A stretch of DNA of 64,000 nucleotides from contig CM077596.1 of assembly GCA_039654915.1 (NCBI GenBank), positions 56,976,501 through 57,040,500 on the forward strand, in the 5' to 3' direction. A program made the position numbers and the translations under genes. This stretch comes from Aquilaria yunnanensis. Taxonomy: Eukaryota > Streptophyta > Magnoliopsida > Malvales > Thymelaeaceae. Shown piece by piece: positions 35,269 to 50,200 of this stretch (position 1 is the stretch's first letter; each line of letters begins with the position of its first letter). Below the pieces are notes generated by a model. It was not told the DNA's origin. It saw only the letters and a list, made by a program, of their open reading frames with translations, and did no database searches.

Positions 35269-38200
35269 ATGAGTGAAGCAGAGAGCAGTTCATTGGCCTC
35301 TCTCATCTCTTCGCTTTTGGAGAGCTTTCGAACTGTTCCTTCGACGGCTATTCCACCTATGCTGGATTGCGTTTTGGCTTCCACCGGCCTATCTCCGTCG
35401 TCGCTTTTCGATTCGCTCTCTGACCGTCTGGTCGACTCCGTCGGGGTATATTTTCACTGAAATTCGTCCTTTTGACTTCAATTTTGAAATTTATTTCCAG
35501 GAAAGGCTGCGGAGCGAATTGGAATAGCTTGTTGGTTATTTTGGATTTTGCAAATTTTAACGATGAGTTTTGGAATGAAATAATTGTGTTTGTTTTGGTA
35601 CGTGATTTTCCCTGGAAATGATTAAATTGTTTCTGTCAGGGTGTTAAGGACAAGAAGTTGGATTCAGAATCATGTGCAAGGATTACAGGAATGCTTGTGG
35701 CAGTCTGTCACCTCCTCGAGAAAGTTGGTGAGTTGTTTTTTTTTTTGTAATACTCAAGTTGGTGAGTTATAACTTATAACTGCTACCTATAGGCCGTAAT
35801 ATAATTTTTAGTTCCCCGAAATGAACGAGAAATCCTTTTATAAATTTGTTAGACACTCTGATATTGAACCTTAATCAATTGACAAGTGCGTCACCGTCCT
35901 TTTTATTATGAGATTGTGCTTTTAATATCTCCGAGTTTATAATGTTTTGAATTTATCAACTTTTTTCTTGGTTCCAAAGGAACAATTTGAGAGCCATCTC
36001 TTTCATTGATTAATATTCAATAATATGATTATTTGTTGATTTTTCATTCATTGAAGTTTCTGATTGTGCTGTTCTACAGTTCCAAATTTCTTCACCCTAA
36101 CCTTTATTATGCCGCTGTTTACCAAGCATTATTCACAGGGAGTATAAAATTTTATTAGTTAATGTGATAATGTATGAGTGTACTGGAAAATACTAGCCAA
36201 AACTTGATTGCTTCTCGATTATCAACTTCAGCATTACATTTTCGTGCTTTAAGGACCGGTAAGATGAAAGAAAAGTCTCTTAAATCTTGTTGCTGAATGA
36301 ATTAATGTTTGTTACTTCTGTATGTAGCATCCTCAGACAACTGAAGTAACTACTTGCAGGGGCTAATCATGAATCATTGTGGTTATTTACATGGAGAAGT
36401 TTCCTTCCGCTCATGAAGATGGGGCACGAACTAGATCGTGAATTTCTGAACCAGGTATAATACCCTTATAATGGCATGTAATTGAGGTTTTCTTATTTAA
36501 TTTAACCTGCATATGCCTATCACTCAGTTAGTTGTTTCATCTAATGCATGATGGTTTCTATAGGTTGCAGATTTGTTCTTTGGTGTTGTGGAAAAGACAA
36601 ACACCTGGGATTTTTTGGAAGAAAATCTGGTACCAGTTCTGCTAAGATCAGCTTTCTTCTCAGATGGTATTGTCAGAGATGAAGAATCAGATGCCTTGCT
36701 ATTGGAAATGCCGTCAGCTTTTGGCCCAAATAACAATTCATGTGTGGATAAAGATTGTAAGCTATATTTAGAAGAGTCTCTACCACTGGCGTTGTCATGC
36801 TTTCTTTTACGTGGAACACTTGATGCTGCATTAGGTAGTATTGAAAATGCATCATCTGGAGATTTGTTTCAGGAAAAAGGGTCTGGTGGAGCAGAAAGAC
36901 TTGTAGTTACTCTTCTCTGGGATTTATGTTTGTTGACCGAACAATTGCTTCTGAAAAGTTCAGAACAACGGTCTTGTACAATTTGTTTCCTTCTTCCAAT
37001 CATTTTTAAAACTTTTGCTTCTCACGGCCCTCTAAATGTCACAATTAATGGGAAGACAAATGAACTTTCCAGGTACATCAGTTTATTATTCTTTTTATTT
37101 GTAAATATTTTTGTTCCAACTTCCATTGAGTATTGTGTTTCTCTACTGACCAATGACTTTGACCTTTCCAGAAATTCTTTTTTTATGAAGATTTGGGCGT
37201 GTTGCAGAACCCTTTTCTCCCTTGGATCTTCTGAGAGGAGGGATGCTTATGGTTTGCTTTCATTGTTTCTGTCTCTCATTCCTTCTAGCGAAATTTCAAA
37301 AGATGCTGAGATCAGTAATCAACCAGAAGTCTTTGACATAAAAACTGTGAAAGAGTTCTGGAATGAGATGAAAAAGGGCTTGGTAAGTGACCAAATAGTT
37401 ATCCAATTTCTTCCATTTCTGCAAAGATGTCTCAAACGAAAAGCCACCATGTTGTTTTTAGTTGATTCTGTTTCTTTCCTCTTAACTGTCAGATGAGTGA
37501 TGATGGCTTAGTGAGGAAGCAATCATTGTATATATTGAAAACAGTACTGTTCATAGAAGGAGGGAGCCGGTTCGATTCTCAGTTCTCAGAGAATAAAACT
37601 AGTGGAAAACATTCAGTTTCCCATAGAATGACAAAGCGGGATCTGTGGGCAGACAAGGAAGCCAAATCTCTGGGAGTTGGAAAATTTTGCAATGTATCTG
37701 ACCTGGCTGTAAGTAGTAAGCAGCAATGGGAGGCATTTTTGCTTCTGTATGAAATGCTTGAGGAATATGGTACTCACCTTGTGGAAGCTGCTTGGAACCC
37801 TCAGGTGCTTGCACTTTGTTACCTTTTCTTTCTTTGCTCCTTTATGACACAGAGATATGTTTTAGAGCCAGCTCAGAGTTGATGTAAGACACCAATAAGG
37901 ATCTTGACTAGCAATTTTGCACTTTGAATTATAATGTGATATAATGTAACTAGTAACAAAGAGAGGAAAAAGAAAAAAAAAAAACAGAAGGTGAATTCTC
38001 CTTAATAATAGCTGCAATCAGTGAGAAAGAAACACATGGAACTTTCTCTCACCACCTTCCAATGAAGATCATTGCACTCAAGTTCGGAAAGTGTCAATAA
38101 CCATTTAGCCAAATTTTAGTAGTGTCAAGTATTCTGATGAGTACCAGAAATGTTTGCGCAGATCAATTCCAGTTGGTTTCCTTTCACCACAAACCTGCAC

Positions 38201-41200
38201 TTAGACTTTGGGTAACGGGAAGGTTTATTGGCAGAATTATGAGAATATATGGAGTTATTCTTGTACCTCTTGGTGTTTTTAGTTGTGTACTTTTGCTATA
38301 TAAATAATCTTAAAGTGTCTACTAGATTAGGCTTGAATGCTTTGCAATGGTCATGGAATTACTGAGCCCTTTGCACTGGTATGGGATCCGATTGTTTTAT
38401 GTAAAATGTAGGACTTGGGAAAGTAGAAATTTTTGAGATTTTCAACTTGTTGGGCTCTCATTCTTCAAAGACTGAGAGCTATAATCCATCTTATGGAGGC
38501 ATGATAGAATTCGAATTAGAGAACTTTTAAGTAGAGGACTCCTGGTGTTGGTCATGAATCAACACTAAGCCTTACCTTGGCTTTAGAGTAAGGATGTTTT
38601 ATCATCTGGCAAAGTACAAATCAATTGTCAATTGACTGTAAAAGTAAAAGAGTTGTGAAATTATATAACTCCTACATGCTTTTGTTGGCACATCCTTCTT
38701 GTTCAGAATCTTGACGTGTCTGTTGGAAACTTGATTTGGTATGTACTGAATTCAGTAATTGTTGCTGACTATATGCTATTTTCATCTCCTTTCTCTTTCT
38801 TTTGTTTTTATCATTTACAATCCATAAACCCATAGTTTTTCTCACCCGGTACACTAAGTTCTTATGGTTCTTGCAGATAACTTTGTTGCTTCAGTTTTCT
38901 CTTTCACATGATAACTTTGTGAGTGCTATTAGCAGAGGTGCTCATCTGGATGAAAAAGAAATTTTGGATGAAGCCCTTAGTTGGTTATCAATTCTGTGGA
39001 AAAGAGGCTTTTGTCACGATAATCCTCAAGGTCATATTGCTTTATTGACACCTCTCTTGATTATAATCAGTTTTATTCATGGTATACGGCAAATGATTGT
39101 AAGCATATTTCGTCTATTTCATTTTGCAGTTAGATGCATGATTTTGCAGTCATTTCTGGGGATTGATTGGGGACGATATGAAAGTTGTGCAAAATCTATG
39201 CCTGAAAGTTTTATTCTTGGTCCTTTTCTGGATGCTCTGGATGATCCTGTTCACCACAGTGATTTTGGTATGATTTCAGTTTGATAAATAATCCTTTAGA
39301 ATGCACTATCAGTGCATTTGGCTTTTCCACCTTTATTATGGCCATCATGCTGTTGGATGTAAAAGAAAACCACTTATCATCCAAAAAGCCACTTATCATC
39401 CAACCATGCATCTTGTTAATCACTCATCTTTGTTGACTCTTTTGCCTCTTGCAGGTGTAAAAGGAGTATATTCATCTAAAACAATTGAAGGTGCTGTTAA
39501 CTTTTTCCATCAGTTTGCAGCTGACTTAGATACGAGGTATGCGTATTTTGGGTAATGTAATCTGAGTGACTAAACAATCTATAAGAGGTATAGGATTATG
39601 TTGTTTGTTGGAGGGCTTCAAACTTAGGTTTTCTCGTAAGTTCATTTCATTCAGAAGGTCTGCTGCTCAGGCTATGCTTTTTGCACTCTTTTTGTATTTT
39701 TTTTTCCTGTGATTTTCAATGTATGCTGGAAATCTGAGCAATGAATAATTCACAGAACATGGAAATTTTTTGGGTTTAACCATCCAAGCAGAATGTGCAT
39801 CTTCAGACTTCTATTATAATTATGTGTCTTGCAGCTCTTTCATCCATCTTCCACTGTAGTAGTTGTGGCTGCTAAAATGCCTATCATTTACAATTTTTTG
39901 TTGAAACTATAGGCAGCCTGTTGTTTTATTTTTTTTTTAATTTTTGTTTTTTATTTATTTTCTTGTTTTCTTATATTTGCTTTGATTCACCACTCTGCTG
40001 TTGGTGGGTTGTCTCTTTATGCTAAATATTTTCATTACCTATTGCTGATTCTTTCAGTCTAAATATAATGCTTCAAAATTCTCTCTGTTCTATTTTTTAC
40101 CTTTTTCTTCTTTGAAATATTATCCTTCTGGGTAGACAGATAAAAGCATTAATTACTTAGGAATTTTAGAGAGCTGAACTGCATATTTCTATGAAGGATC
40201 AACTGTAGGCAATACTGTGTACATTTTTGTCGCTGTTTATTGACATGCTGAGTACTTAGAGCCGTGAAGGCTGCAGCATCTTGTTTGTTTTTTTTTTTCT
40301 TTAAACAACATTTGAAGTTACTTTTCTTTCCATTTTCCTTTTTATTTATAACGTATTCATGTTGTTACAAAGAAAAAGAAAGAACCTCTGAGCTTTGTGG
40401 AAAATTTGGAAAATTTGAAGATGTCCGCGCTTCAGATTAAACTAATATCCATATGTTTTGGTCACAGGAGACGTATAGCCTTTTCACGGAACGTAGCAGC
40501 TCTAACTAAAACTCGATCTTTTAGTAGACCTGGATTGATGAGTCTTGCGGAATGTATTGCTTCTTTTGGTTTTGGATCTGGAAAAATCAATGGCACTGAA
40601 GCTAAATTTCGTGAAGATGCTATTCATGATAAGTTGCAGGAGCAATATTATGGAGATAAATGTCTTTGTAATGACAAAACAGATTTGGTGGGTGTTCTAA
40701 GATATGTCATTGAGAGCTGCAAACAACATTTTAATCCTAATTATCGTCTTCGAGGTGACAAATCTGGCACTTTCATCTTCTTTTTCATAATACATTTGCC
40801 ATTGCAGTATTTTTCTGACACCTTCTTTATGATCACCAGTGTGCAAGGATGTGCTTAAGGCTGTAGCTTCTTTAGTTTGTGTAATTGATGTCCCTTTAGA
40901 GATTATCTTGCACTTTATTTCAGCATTACCACGGGAATTCACTAACAATGGAGGTACGTAAAATCCTTATACCCTATGAAAGATGATTCTTGCTAATTTT
41001 TTCCAATTGGCTTTCATGATGTAATGGGCCACTAGCTCTTGTCTCTTGAATTTTGTGGGATGCATGTAATTATAACAACCTCACTTATTCTTAACTATTA
41101 ATAAAACATTTTCTTTTGTGCAAATGGCCTAAAAATTTTATGGGATGCACCAAGTCTTTAACTGGTGTTAGCTGGATCAATTTAACAAGCACTATCAGCC

Positions 41201-44200
41201 TGGCATGGGATTAGAGCTAGAGAGGGAAACAAAAAGGCTATCTCCTTGATCCCTTATATATTTTTTTGGCTAATCTTGAGGGAAAGAAACTTGAGAGCTT
41301 TCGAGGGTAAAGAAATTCGTCCATCTTTTTAAGGAAAAAAACTGCCACATTTCCTCAGGTTTTGGGTAACAAGAAAGTTTTTTTGTGAAGAAGTTGTAGA
41401 GTTAGGGGAGTTGTTCTTAATTTTTTTTGCTAGGGTTTGCACTCCCTTGATGCTCTTTTAGTTGTACATAATTTTTATCTTTTCTTGAAAAAAAAAAAAG
41501 ACATGTAGGAGTGCCTTGTTTGCCGATGCAATGTAAAAGGAGCTCTGCGAGCTTTATTTAGTTCTTGATATTTCACACATGGGCAATAGCTCACCGAAAG
41601 GCATGCCCAAGAGTGAAAGAGTTTGAGCTGTTAACATATAGGGAAAAATATTATATTGTATGAGATTTGTTGAAACAAAGAAATCAGTCGGTCAACAACT
41701 TGGCCCAGTTTGCTTTGATTAAGACTTCACTTTTTGCTCTGCCTTAGCTCCTGCACCAGCTACAACTTAAGGTTTAAGGTTTGACTTTGGCATCGAATTA
41801 GTCTTAGACTTCAGCTTTGGGTCTAGTTCCCAACTTTTATAGGGGTATGGGGTTTGAGATAGAGAAAGATAAAGGCAGCATACCAGTTTACTACACCCAC
41901 CCACCCACACACATGTATGTATGTGTATGTATGTCTGTATTGTATGTACGTATGTATATGTATATTTATGTATGTATGTACGTACTTATGTGTATGTATG
42001 TATGTGTATATGTATGTATCCCTCTACCTAGTTTGTGTAAGCATGAGGTAGGACATTACAAAGGGTTGTGGTGTTATAAATTGGAAGAGAATAGTCTCTG
42101 GAGATTCCTTTTCAATAAAACAATGTTCATTAGTAAGTGCAACAAGAGGGTGAAATCCCATGCACAGAACTTATAGTGCGCACATTGGCCAAAACCTTAC
42201 CTCTATTTTTGAGATTGTAAATGGTAAGTATCCTCTCCCAAGTAGCTGCCCCTGCAGATAACACAACTTCAACTTTTGCCCTTGATTTCCAGATAGGTTT
42301 CCAAGGGAAACCAGAGGCCCCCTTGTCTGAGATTTGATTAAGAGTCCTTTATTTCCCAAAGATGGGATCATTTTTTCAATTTGAAAAATTTCCCAGGGTT
42401 GTGAAGCAAAGCAAAAATATTCTCAAAATTAGGAATCTCCTAGTTGTTCACATTTGGCTAAAAGATGCATCCCGAACCAAAATTTGATGATACTTCTTTA
42501 GCATTGTGAGATGGCTGGTTACTGTTAGATCAAGGGTGACAGGAGAGACAGATTTTATTATTGGTTGAGTTATTCTTTTCTTCATGGCTTTGCACCCTCT
42601 TTGTGCGCTTTGGTATGCTTTTGTCACGAATAAATAATGGCAATATGTCCCATGCTTTTGGTTTGTTTAGTACTGTCAGATGGGAAAATCCCACACGGCT
42701 AAGAAAATGGGTTAAGTCAAAGCTTTATATGGTGATAAAGCCTCTCCACCTATTGCCAATTGGTTTTAGGTTGGACGCTTTAACATGGTTTCAGAGCAAG
42801 TTCAAAAAACTGCTCCAGCCATTACAAAAAATAACCCACGTGATAGAGCCAAAGCAGCTTACATGTGACGGGGCGTGTTAGATGGGAAAATCCCACGTGG
42901 CCAAGAAAAGGGGTTAAGTCAAAGCTTTATATGGTGATGAAGCCTCTCCACCTATTGCCAATTGGTTTTATGCCAATTGGTTTTAGGTTGGACGCTTTAA
43001 CTAGTACAATAGGGAATACTGACCTTAAGCTTGTTGAGATTTTATGGTATTTATATCGCAAATATTTTTGGCCTCATTTTCCTGATGCTTTATCCTATTT
43101 TTAAAATAAAAAACTAGTTTCCCTTGCCCATTATTTTCAGTCCCTTTGTTCCTCATGAGTTGATGAATGTTGACGCTATACAGAAAGAAAAGCTCTAATA
43201 TGTGTACATATGATATTTTCCCCATCCCTTTTTGCCCATCTCTGTGACTCTTCTATTTCCTTTTTCTTGTTATCATCCTTGTATGTCCAGGTCTGCTTCG
43301 GACAAGTGTACAATACTGGCTTATTGGGAACAAGAAGCACCAAACTGCCTATTCTGATGAAATCCATATGCAGTTCTTAGAGAAGCTCAGCCAATTTCCA
43401 AGAATTTTTATATCTCATAACGGTCTTGATCAAAGTTTTAATGATGAAGACCTGAATGCCTGGGAGCTTGAAGCAAAAAGATGGACAAGAGTACTCCTTC
43501 TGGTTGCTAGAGAGGGACATAATTTAGCACCGGTTTTAGAGGTTAGCTTCACTCTTTCTCCCTAGTCAGTCTTAGTCTTCTGGTCTGCTTTACTTGTTAA
43601 TTGAAACGCAATCTGACTCAAGGAGTTTTGAAAATATGTTGGCTGGTGCAGTTTATTGAGAATTGCTGTGTTACTATCTTTGAGCAAAACAATCAATCAG
43701 AATGCATGCCTGAAAAGTTCCTGGTCCTCTTATCATGCTTGATTCACGAGATTGATGAATTCAAGGAAGGAGCTGCTAAATTTGTTTCCAGAGCTAAAAG
43801 AACAGAAGTTTGTTTGGTTGAAGGGAGAGATCATGCACATGAAGGAGCTTCTGCCATTTCCAAGAAATTTTCTGAACCTTTATTATTAATATTGGTATGC
43901 TAGTGTCATGCTGAATCAATAAAAATCTCATGCAAATGATGCTTCTTCTCAATTTGCTGCTGGGGACTGCTACACATGTAATTTGTATGGTTTGCAGGAG
44001 AAGCTATTGCCTTTCGCTTATTTATGTTGTTCGGTGTTTTGGTCAAGACCTGAGGTAGAGATTGCGGTTCTGCCTAGTTCTGTGAGAGGAAAACTTGGAG
44101 GTCCCAGTCAACGGCGGTTGCCAAATTCCACAGCAACTGCTGTATTAAAAGCTGTATATGTTCTTTTCCTTCCATGCATCTGTTTCAGAATTTTTTCACA

Positions 44201-47200
44201 TACTTAGGGTTCTTTTTAGTCTTTGAACTCCAATTTATTAAGTTCCCATCCCTACTTCTTTCCATTTTCATTTCCTTCTTTCCTTTTTACTCTTCTTTCA
44301 TTTTATCAGTCTTTTCAAATGTACTGATTGCCCTATTGACCCATGTTGATATAGAGGTTTATAAGTCTGTTAGTTAACTCATTGTATGTTGCTGTTGCTC
44401 ATTTATTATTGTGCTTCTAATATACTGAACAATTCTCATGTTTGCCTTTGTTGGGGATAAACAGATTATCTCTGTAAAAGTTGTTGCTTATATTTCCCGG
44501 GGATATGCACAATATGGAGGTGACAGCTTGCTACAGTCTGCTCGTAGCTTTTTGTGGGAATTCTTTCAGAAAACTGTTTCATGTCCAACTTGCAACTCTG
44601 AGGTAGTCATTTGGATTTGTTCTCACAAGCTATTACTAATTCTAGGCTGTCATGTCTGAACTTCCTTCTATGCTGATTGATTGTTAACCTCAGACTGAAG
44701 CAGAAGTTCGTCTTGCTACTTATGAAGTGTTAGCTCCTGTTCTAAAAGCATTTGTCACGTTACTATCTCCTGGAGCTCTTCACCTTGTCAGGAAAACTTG
44801 GAAGTCTTTACCTGTTGTAGTGGAAGGAGAACTGTGGGTGGATTCCTTGGTTCTTTCATTTCTTCAGAACGTCAATAATCTTCTTTCAGTTGGAGCAATG
44901 GTGAGGACGAGACAGGCTGTTCTACTAAATTGGAAGGTGATGGTCTCTTTAGAATGTACACATGTCATCTTCTGTCTTTTCCATTTTCTGTTTAAAGTTT
45001 CTTAACATTCACGTGGTCGTTCTAAAGTCTTTATGCTCTTTAATGTTATATTTGGCAGAATGATTAGTTTCCTGTACTTTCTTTTGAATATATTACTGTT
45101 ACACTGTTCCTTCTCACAGTGATTCCTTCTATGGTTTTGCTGGTTTTGTTATCACCTCAAGGTAATTATTCTGCGAAAAAAGGCATCACAATAGTTGGAA
45201 AGCTCGTAAAGCAGATTTTTGGTTGCCAGAAAACCCAAACAGAAAATTCAAAGAATTTGTTTCTCAAGCGATTCTTATTAACTAATTTCTGGTTTATTGA
45301 GAGGTTGCATGGAGGTCAAATGCTGCATCAGTTGTTAGAATTTTATTTGAATAACAATACCAGTATATTTAAGGTCAGCAAGTTGATTTCACTTCTGTTT
45401 TAAACTGGTTTTTAGCTTCTAAACTTGTGTTTTCCATTGAAATCAAGTGGTTTTGCTTTCAAAGCCATTGTTTTTAGATGAAAACAAATTTTTTTGCTTT
45501 TAAACTACTGCTTTTCGATGAAAGCAAGTGTGATTAGTGGTCAAAATGTGTATTTTGGCTTCTAAACAACAGTTGGCCATTCAAAACAAGGGTTTTAGCT
45601 TCTAAACTTGTGTTTTCCATTGAAAGCAAGTGTTTATGCTTCCAAAGCCATTGTTTTTAGATGAAAACAAGTGTTTTCCGATGAAATCAAGTGTAATTAG
45701 TGGTCAAAATGTGTATTTTGGTTTCTAAACAACAGTTTGTCACTCAAAAGAAGAGTTTTAGCTTCTAAATTTATGTTGTCCATTGAAAGCAAGTTCTTTT
45801 GCTTCAAAGCCCACTGTTTTCAGATGAAAACAAGAGTTTTAGCTTCTAAGCTTGTTTTTTCCATGGTTTTACATAACGTAGAAGCTTTCATTCATCACCA
45901 ACTGGTTTTCGGGGTAGATGCTTCAAGAGGAGAAAAATGTTTGCCGATGATCTCCCTATAATACCAATGTGGGATGACCACTTAACATGCATCCCCATAT
46001 CGAAGTTCTGTGAAACAAAAGTTGGGCTTCCACACAGTTTATTAGATGCCTATCCAGATAACTGAGGCAACAACAAAGATAAAGCTTCAGGGCCATGTTC
46101 AAACATCCAATTCGAAACAAATTGACAAATAACTGAGGATGCTCCCAAAAATGTAAGGCTATAGGACACCCTCACTTATCTTTTGGGATCATTTCTCTTA
46201 ATTAACAGGACTCTCTAACCTTGACAAAGCAACTGTGGCTTGCCTTTCTACTCGTTTGCATTTGGTTGAGGTGAATGGTTGAACGCATTTTTTTCAAGTT
46301 ATATAACAGAGTATTATATATGAGAGAAGTCATTGTTTGGATTCTATAATAGCCATGAATGTTGCAGTCTACTTGTAATGTTTGTTTTGATAATTGAGAA
46401 AAACCTATTCTTAAGGTATCTGTTCAAGGAAGAGAGTGAGACTTTTGTATGGTGCATAATAGCCATGAGTTTTTCTGTTACCTAACAAAAAGGCGCACGC
46501 ATGCTGATCTTCTGGTTATTGCAGTGGCTTTGCTTGGAATCTTTATTACTAATTCCTACCTGTGCTGAGCAAAAAGGGCTTCAGGCTTCAGGCGGTAGCG
46601 TTTTCTTCTCAGATACTGCTGTTAGACATATTCTCACTGAAGTCACTGAAAGGTAAGAAGCTATTGAACTTCCGTTTGTACCAGTAGATAATCCTAATAT
46701 TTATGCCCCAGTTAGCATATTTATATTCCGTTGTTTTTTTGCTTGGTATTTAGTTGAATCCAGAAACGTTTACCTAAACTTCACCAGTGGCATTGAGATT
46801 CCTGTCACTGTGAACTTATTCCTAGCTCTGCCTTTTTCTGTTCTTTTTGGCAGTCTTGAGAATGCTGGAGAAGTTTCTGTTTTACCTATGTTGAGATCTT
46901 TGAGGATGGCCTTGGAGCTAGTTGCATCAGGGAGGTTTTATTCAGCTGCTTCTGCATTTGAAGCTTTTGACACTCAGGTTCATTTCATTCTTTGCATAGT
47001 GCATGGTACTGAGACTTTTCAACTTTTGAATATGTTCTTGTCAAATACTCAAGATAACAAAATAGTCAAGAAAATTACAAAATGGCTGCAACCCTTTCCT
47101 ATTGCAGCTTTGTTACTCAAATTCCTCAGAATAACAGCATTGGTTAATGCCCATAGGTTAATGAACAAGATTATTATCAGTTAAAGTTCTACTTTGCACT

Positions 47201-50200
47201 CATGTTCATTCACAAATACCTATCCGTTTAGTGCTGTGCTTTACAAATATGTAAATTCATGATTTGTGTTGGTAGATTCAACAATATCTCTGCAATTCTT
47301 TGACCGATTGGTTATAAACAAATATACTGGTAGAGGCCAAGTTACCTCTTCAATAGACTTACATTGCTGATGGTAGATCAATTAAAGATGTGTGAAACTG
47401 TGTCAGAAATTATTTTAAAGATCTTCGCTTTGATACAATGACAGGAAAAACACAGGAGAGAGGAGAGACCAAGTGATCACTAAGGACTGCCTCTTTTTAT
47501 TTCTTGATAGTAATATGAATAGAATCACATGTATTTGCTGGAGAAACTATGAGAAGAGTAAGCTAATATTTAGTGGGAGGAAATTTTATCTGATGGAAGA
47601 ACTATCTGAGACATCACTGTGATTATTAGTCACTGTGCTTTTTGTTGGAGAACTATGATTAAATTAAGTGTCATTGTAGGGATTGATTGAGAGTGATTGG
47701 CTGTGTGTCTGAGTGTGTAAATATATCTATATAAAAGCACTTTTAGTCTCCAATCTTGCCACCTTAAGTTCCATAATTTACACTAAATCACTCTTAGTTA
47801 CTGCAGTTGTTCCAGATTACAATCAATCACAAAAGTCACTCCATCAATTAATCTAAATTTTTCTAATCCCTTAACCATGTACTATTAACACATACCATGC
47901 CCCTTCATAGGTAGGCTGACGAAACCACTAGAAGTGGGCCAGTAATGTGAACCATGACGATGTGAATGGGCTAACTATTAATGAATGTGGAAACACTACC
48001 ATGAAGTGTCCAATCCAAAATTAATTGGCAATGGGGGCAGAGGTCTCACCACAATACAAGACAATAACAAACCACTTTCCTCCAGGAAATGGTCAAAACT
48101 AAACAAACCAAATTCGACAGATTTAAATCATTAACATTTTTTGGGAACACAAATTGCAGTTTATCTTTCTATTTACGTAAAGTTTAATCTTGTAATTCTA
48201 TGCAGATGATTTGGCAATTGGTTCATTCTTCTTGGATATTGCATGTCAACTGCTCCAAGCGAAGGGTTGCACCGATTGCTGCCCTTTTGTCTTCTATCTT
48301 GCATTCTTCCTTGTTCAGTGAGGAGGATATGCATGTTAGCAATGATGGGACTGGGCCTTTGAAGTGGGTGCGTTATCCTGCTTTTATGTAGCTTGATTTT
48401 CTGATTGTTTATGTGCACATGAGGGCATCTATGGGTGCACAACTTGTGCAAGTTCTAGTATGCAGTTGTATTTATCTCTTATTCTGTAGAATGCTGTTGA
48501 TCTTGGCTGCTAATTTTTAAATGATCATTTTTCTCTTTCTATCTCTGCAGTTTGTGGGAAAACTTCTTGAGGAAGGCTCCAAAAGTCCTCGTACAATCCG
48601 TCTTGTGGCTTTGCATTTAACAGGGCTCTGGCTGCTGAATCCTTGGACAATAAAATACTACATGAAAGAATTGAAGTTGCTTACTCTCTATGGTTCTGGT
48701 GAGTTTATTCTCTCCTATTTTTCCCATTTTGCTAAATTAATTGTTCTTCTTATTGTACAATGTGCTTGTAAACCTGTATTATCTATTGCAGTTGCTTTCG
48801 ATGAGGATTTTGAAGCTGAGTTGGCTGAAAGTCATGATTCAAGAATTGAAGTATCATTATTGGCTAAAAGCCCGGATTCTGAGCTGACTGAAGTAAGCTA
48901 CCAACTTATCAATCTATTATCTTGTCCCGTCTCTAAAGTTCGTTATTAGATTTGATAAATGTTTTCCTTTATTGTGGAGTTTGGTTTTGATTATTGACCT
49001 CTTCTTGTCAGGCATTTATCAACACAGAATTATATGCTCGTGTCTCTGTTGCTGTCCTCTTTCAGAAGTTAGCAGCCTTGACGTTTGTGGTGACAGCATC
49101 AGTTGAGAGGAAAAGGTCCCAAGCTGCTCTTCCATCTGGGAAATTATTTCTGCTAGAGCTTATGGATTCGGTGGTATTGCTCTTGTTTTTCTTTTCTTCT
49201 CTCATCTATTTACTTTCAGTAGAGGGCTGGAGGTTTTTTGGTTGCATGGGTGCTGAACTTAGTTTTTAACAGAATGATTCGAATGTGTCCTCTGCTGAGA
49301 GGAACTTTCTATTATATAGGCAAGAGTGTCAACCATACAAGGAAACTGAAGCTATCCCAATTAATCACATGGAGTGATCCTGGGAACCTATACATGGAAA
49401 GCTAAATCTCCTTTCCTAACAGCCAAGATTAATGAATTATTTACAGTTATTACTTTCTATAAAAATAAATATGGCTTTCTATTGACATTCCCCCTCAAAT
49501 TGATGCGGGTTATCTACAAGCATTGTTGGTAAGGAAATGATGTCGACTTCGTGTGAGAGCCTTAGTTAAAATATCTGCCACTTGAAGATTACTAGGTACG
49601 TGGGGAAGAGAAATAGTCTGAGCTTCAAAAGCCTCACGGATGAAGTGGCAATCAACCTCAATATGCTTAGTGCGTTCATGAAAGGTTGGATTAGCAGAAA
49701 TGTGAATTGCACTAGTATTATCCGCATGAAGAGGAGTAGGACAGCATTGAGGTAAACCAAGTTCTGCCAATAGCCCACGTATCCAAAGTATCTCAGCACA
49801 AGCCTGAGACATAGCTCTATATTCGGACTCAGCTGAAGACTTAGAAACACGGTCTTGTTTCTTGCTTTTCCAGGAAATAAGAGCTGGTCCTAGAAACATA
49901 CACCATCCCGTAGTAGAGCGCCTGGTGTCACTACACCCAGCAAAATCAGCATCACTATAAGCTACTAGATCAAGTGAGGTAGAAGTAGGGTAGAAAAGGC
50001 CACGCGAGGCTGTGCCATGGACATATCGGATTTTTCTTCTTACTGCAGCCATGTGTAGATGCCTAGGAGAGGCCATGAACTGACTAACCTGCTGGACAGC
50101 ATAGGAAATATCAGGTCTAGTGATTGTAAGGTAGACCAAGCTGCCAACAAGCATACGATAGGTTGTAGGGTCCGATAACAAGTCACCCTCTTCTTTGCGC

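Noticed and set aside
35154..35384. Divergent minus-strand gene overlapping exon 1 of the methyltransferase-like gene
   Set aside because: The 76-codon frame is antisense to the start of exon 1 and has no domain.
41817..42176. 119-codon frame with MYVCVC-type repeats
   Set aside because: Translation of the TATG microsatellite in intron 11.
45119..45403. Possible exon of the methyltransferase-like gene
   Set aside because: Exon 16 (ending in Lys codon AAG at 44936) joins cleanly to the WLCLESLL exon at 46525, which fits the family. The 45119 frame has no in-frame join.
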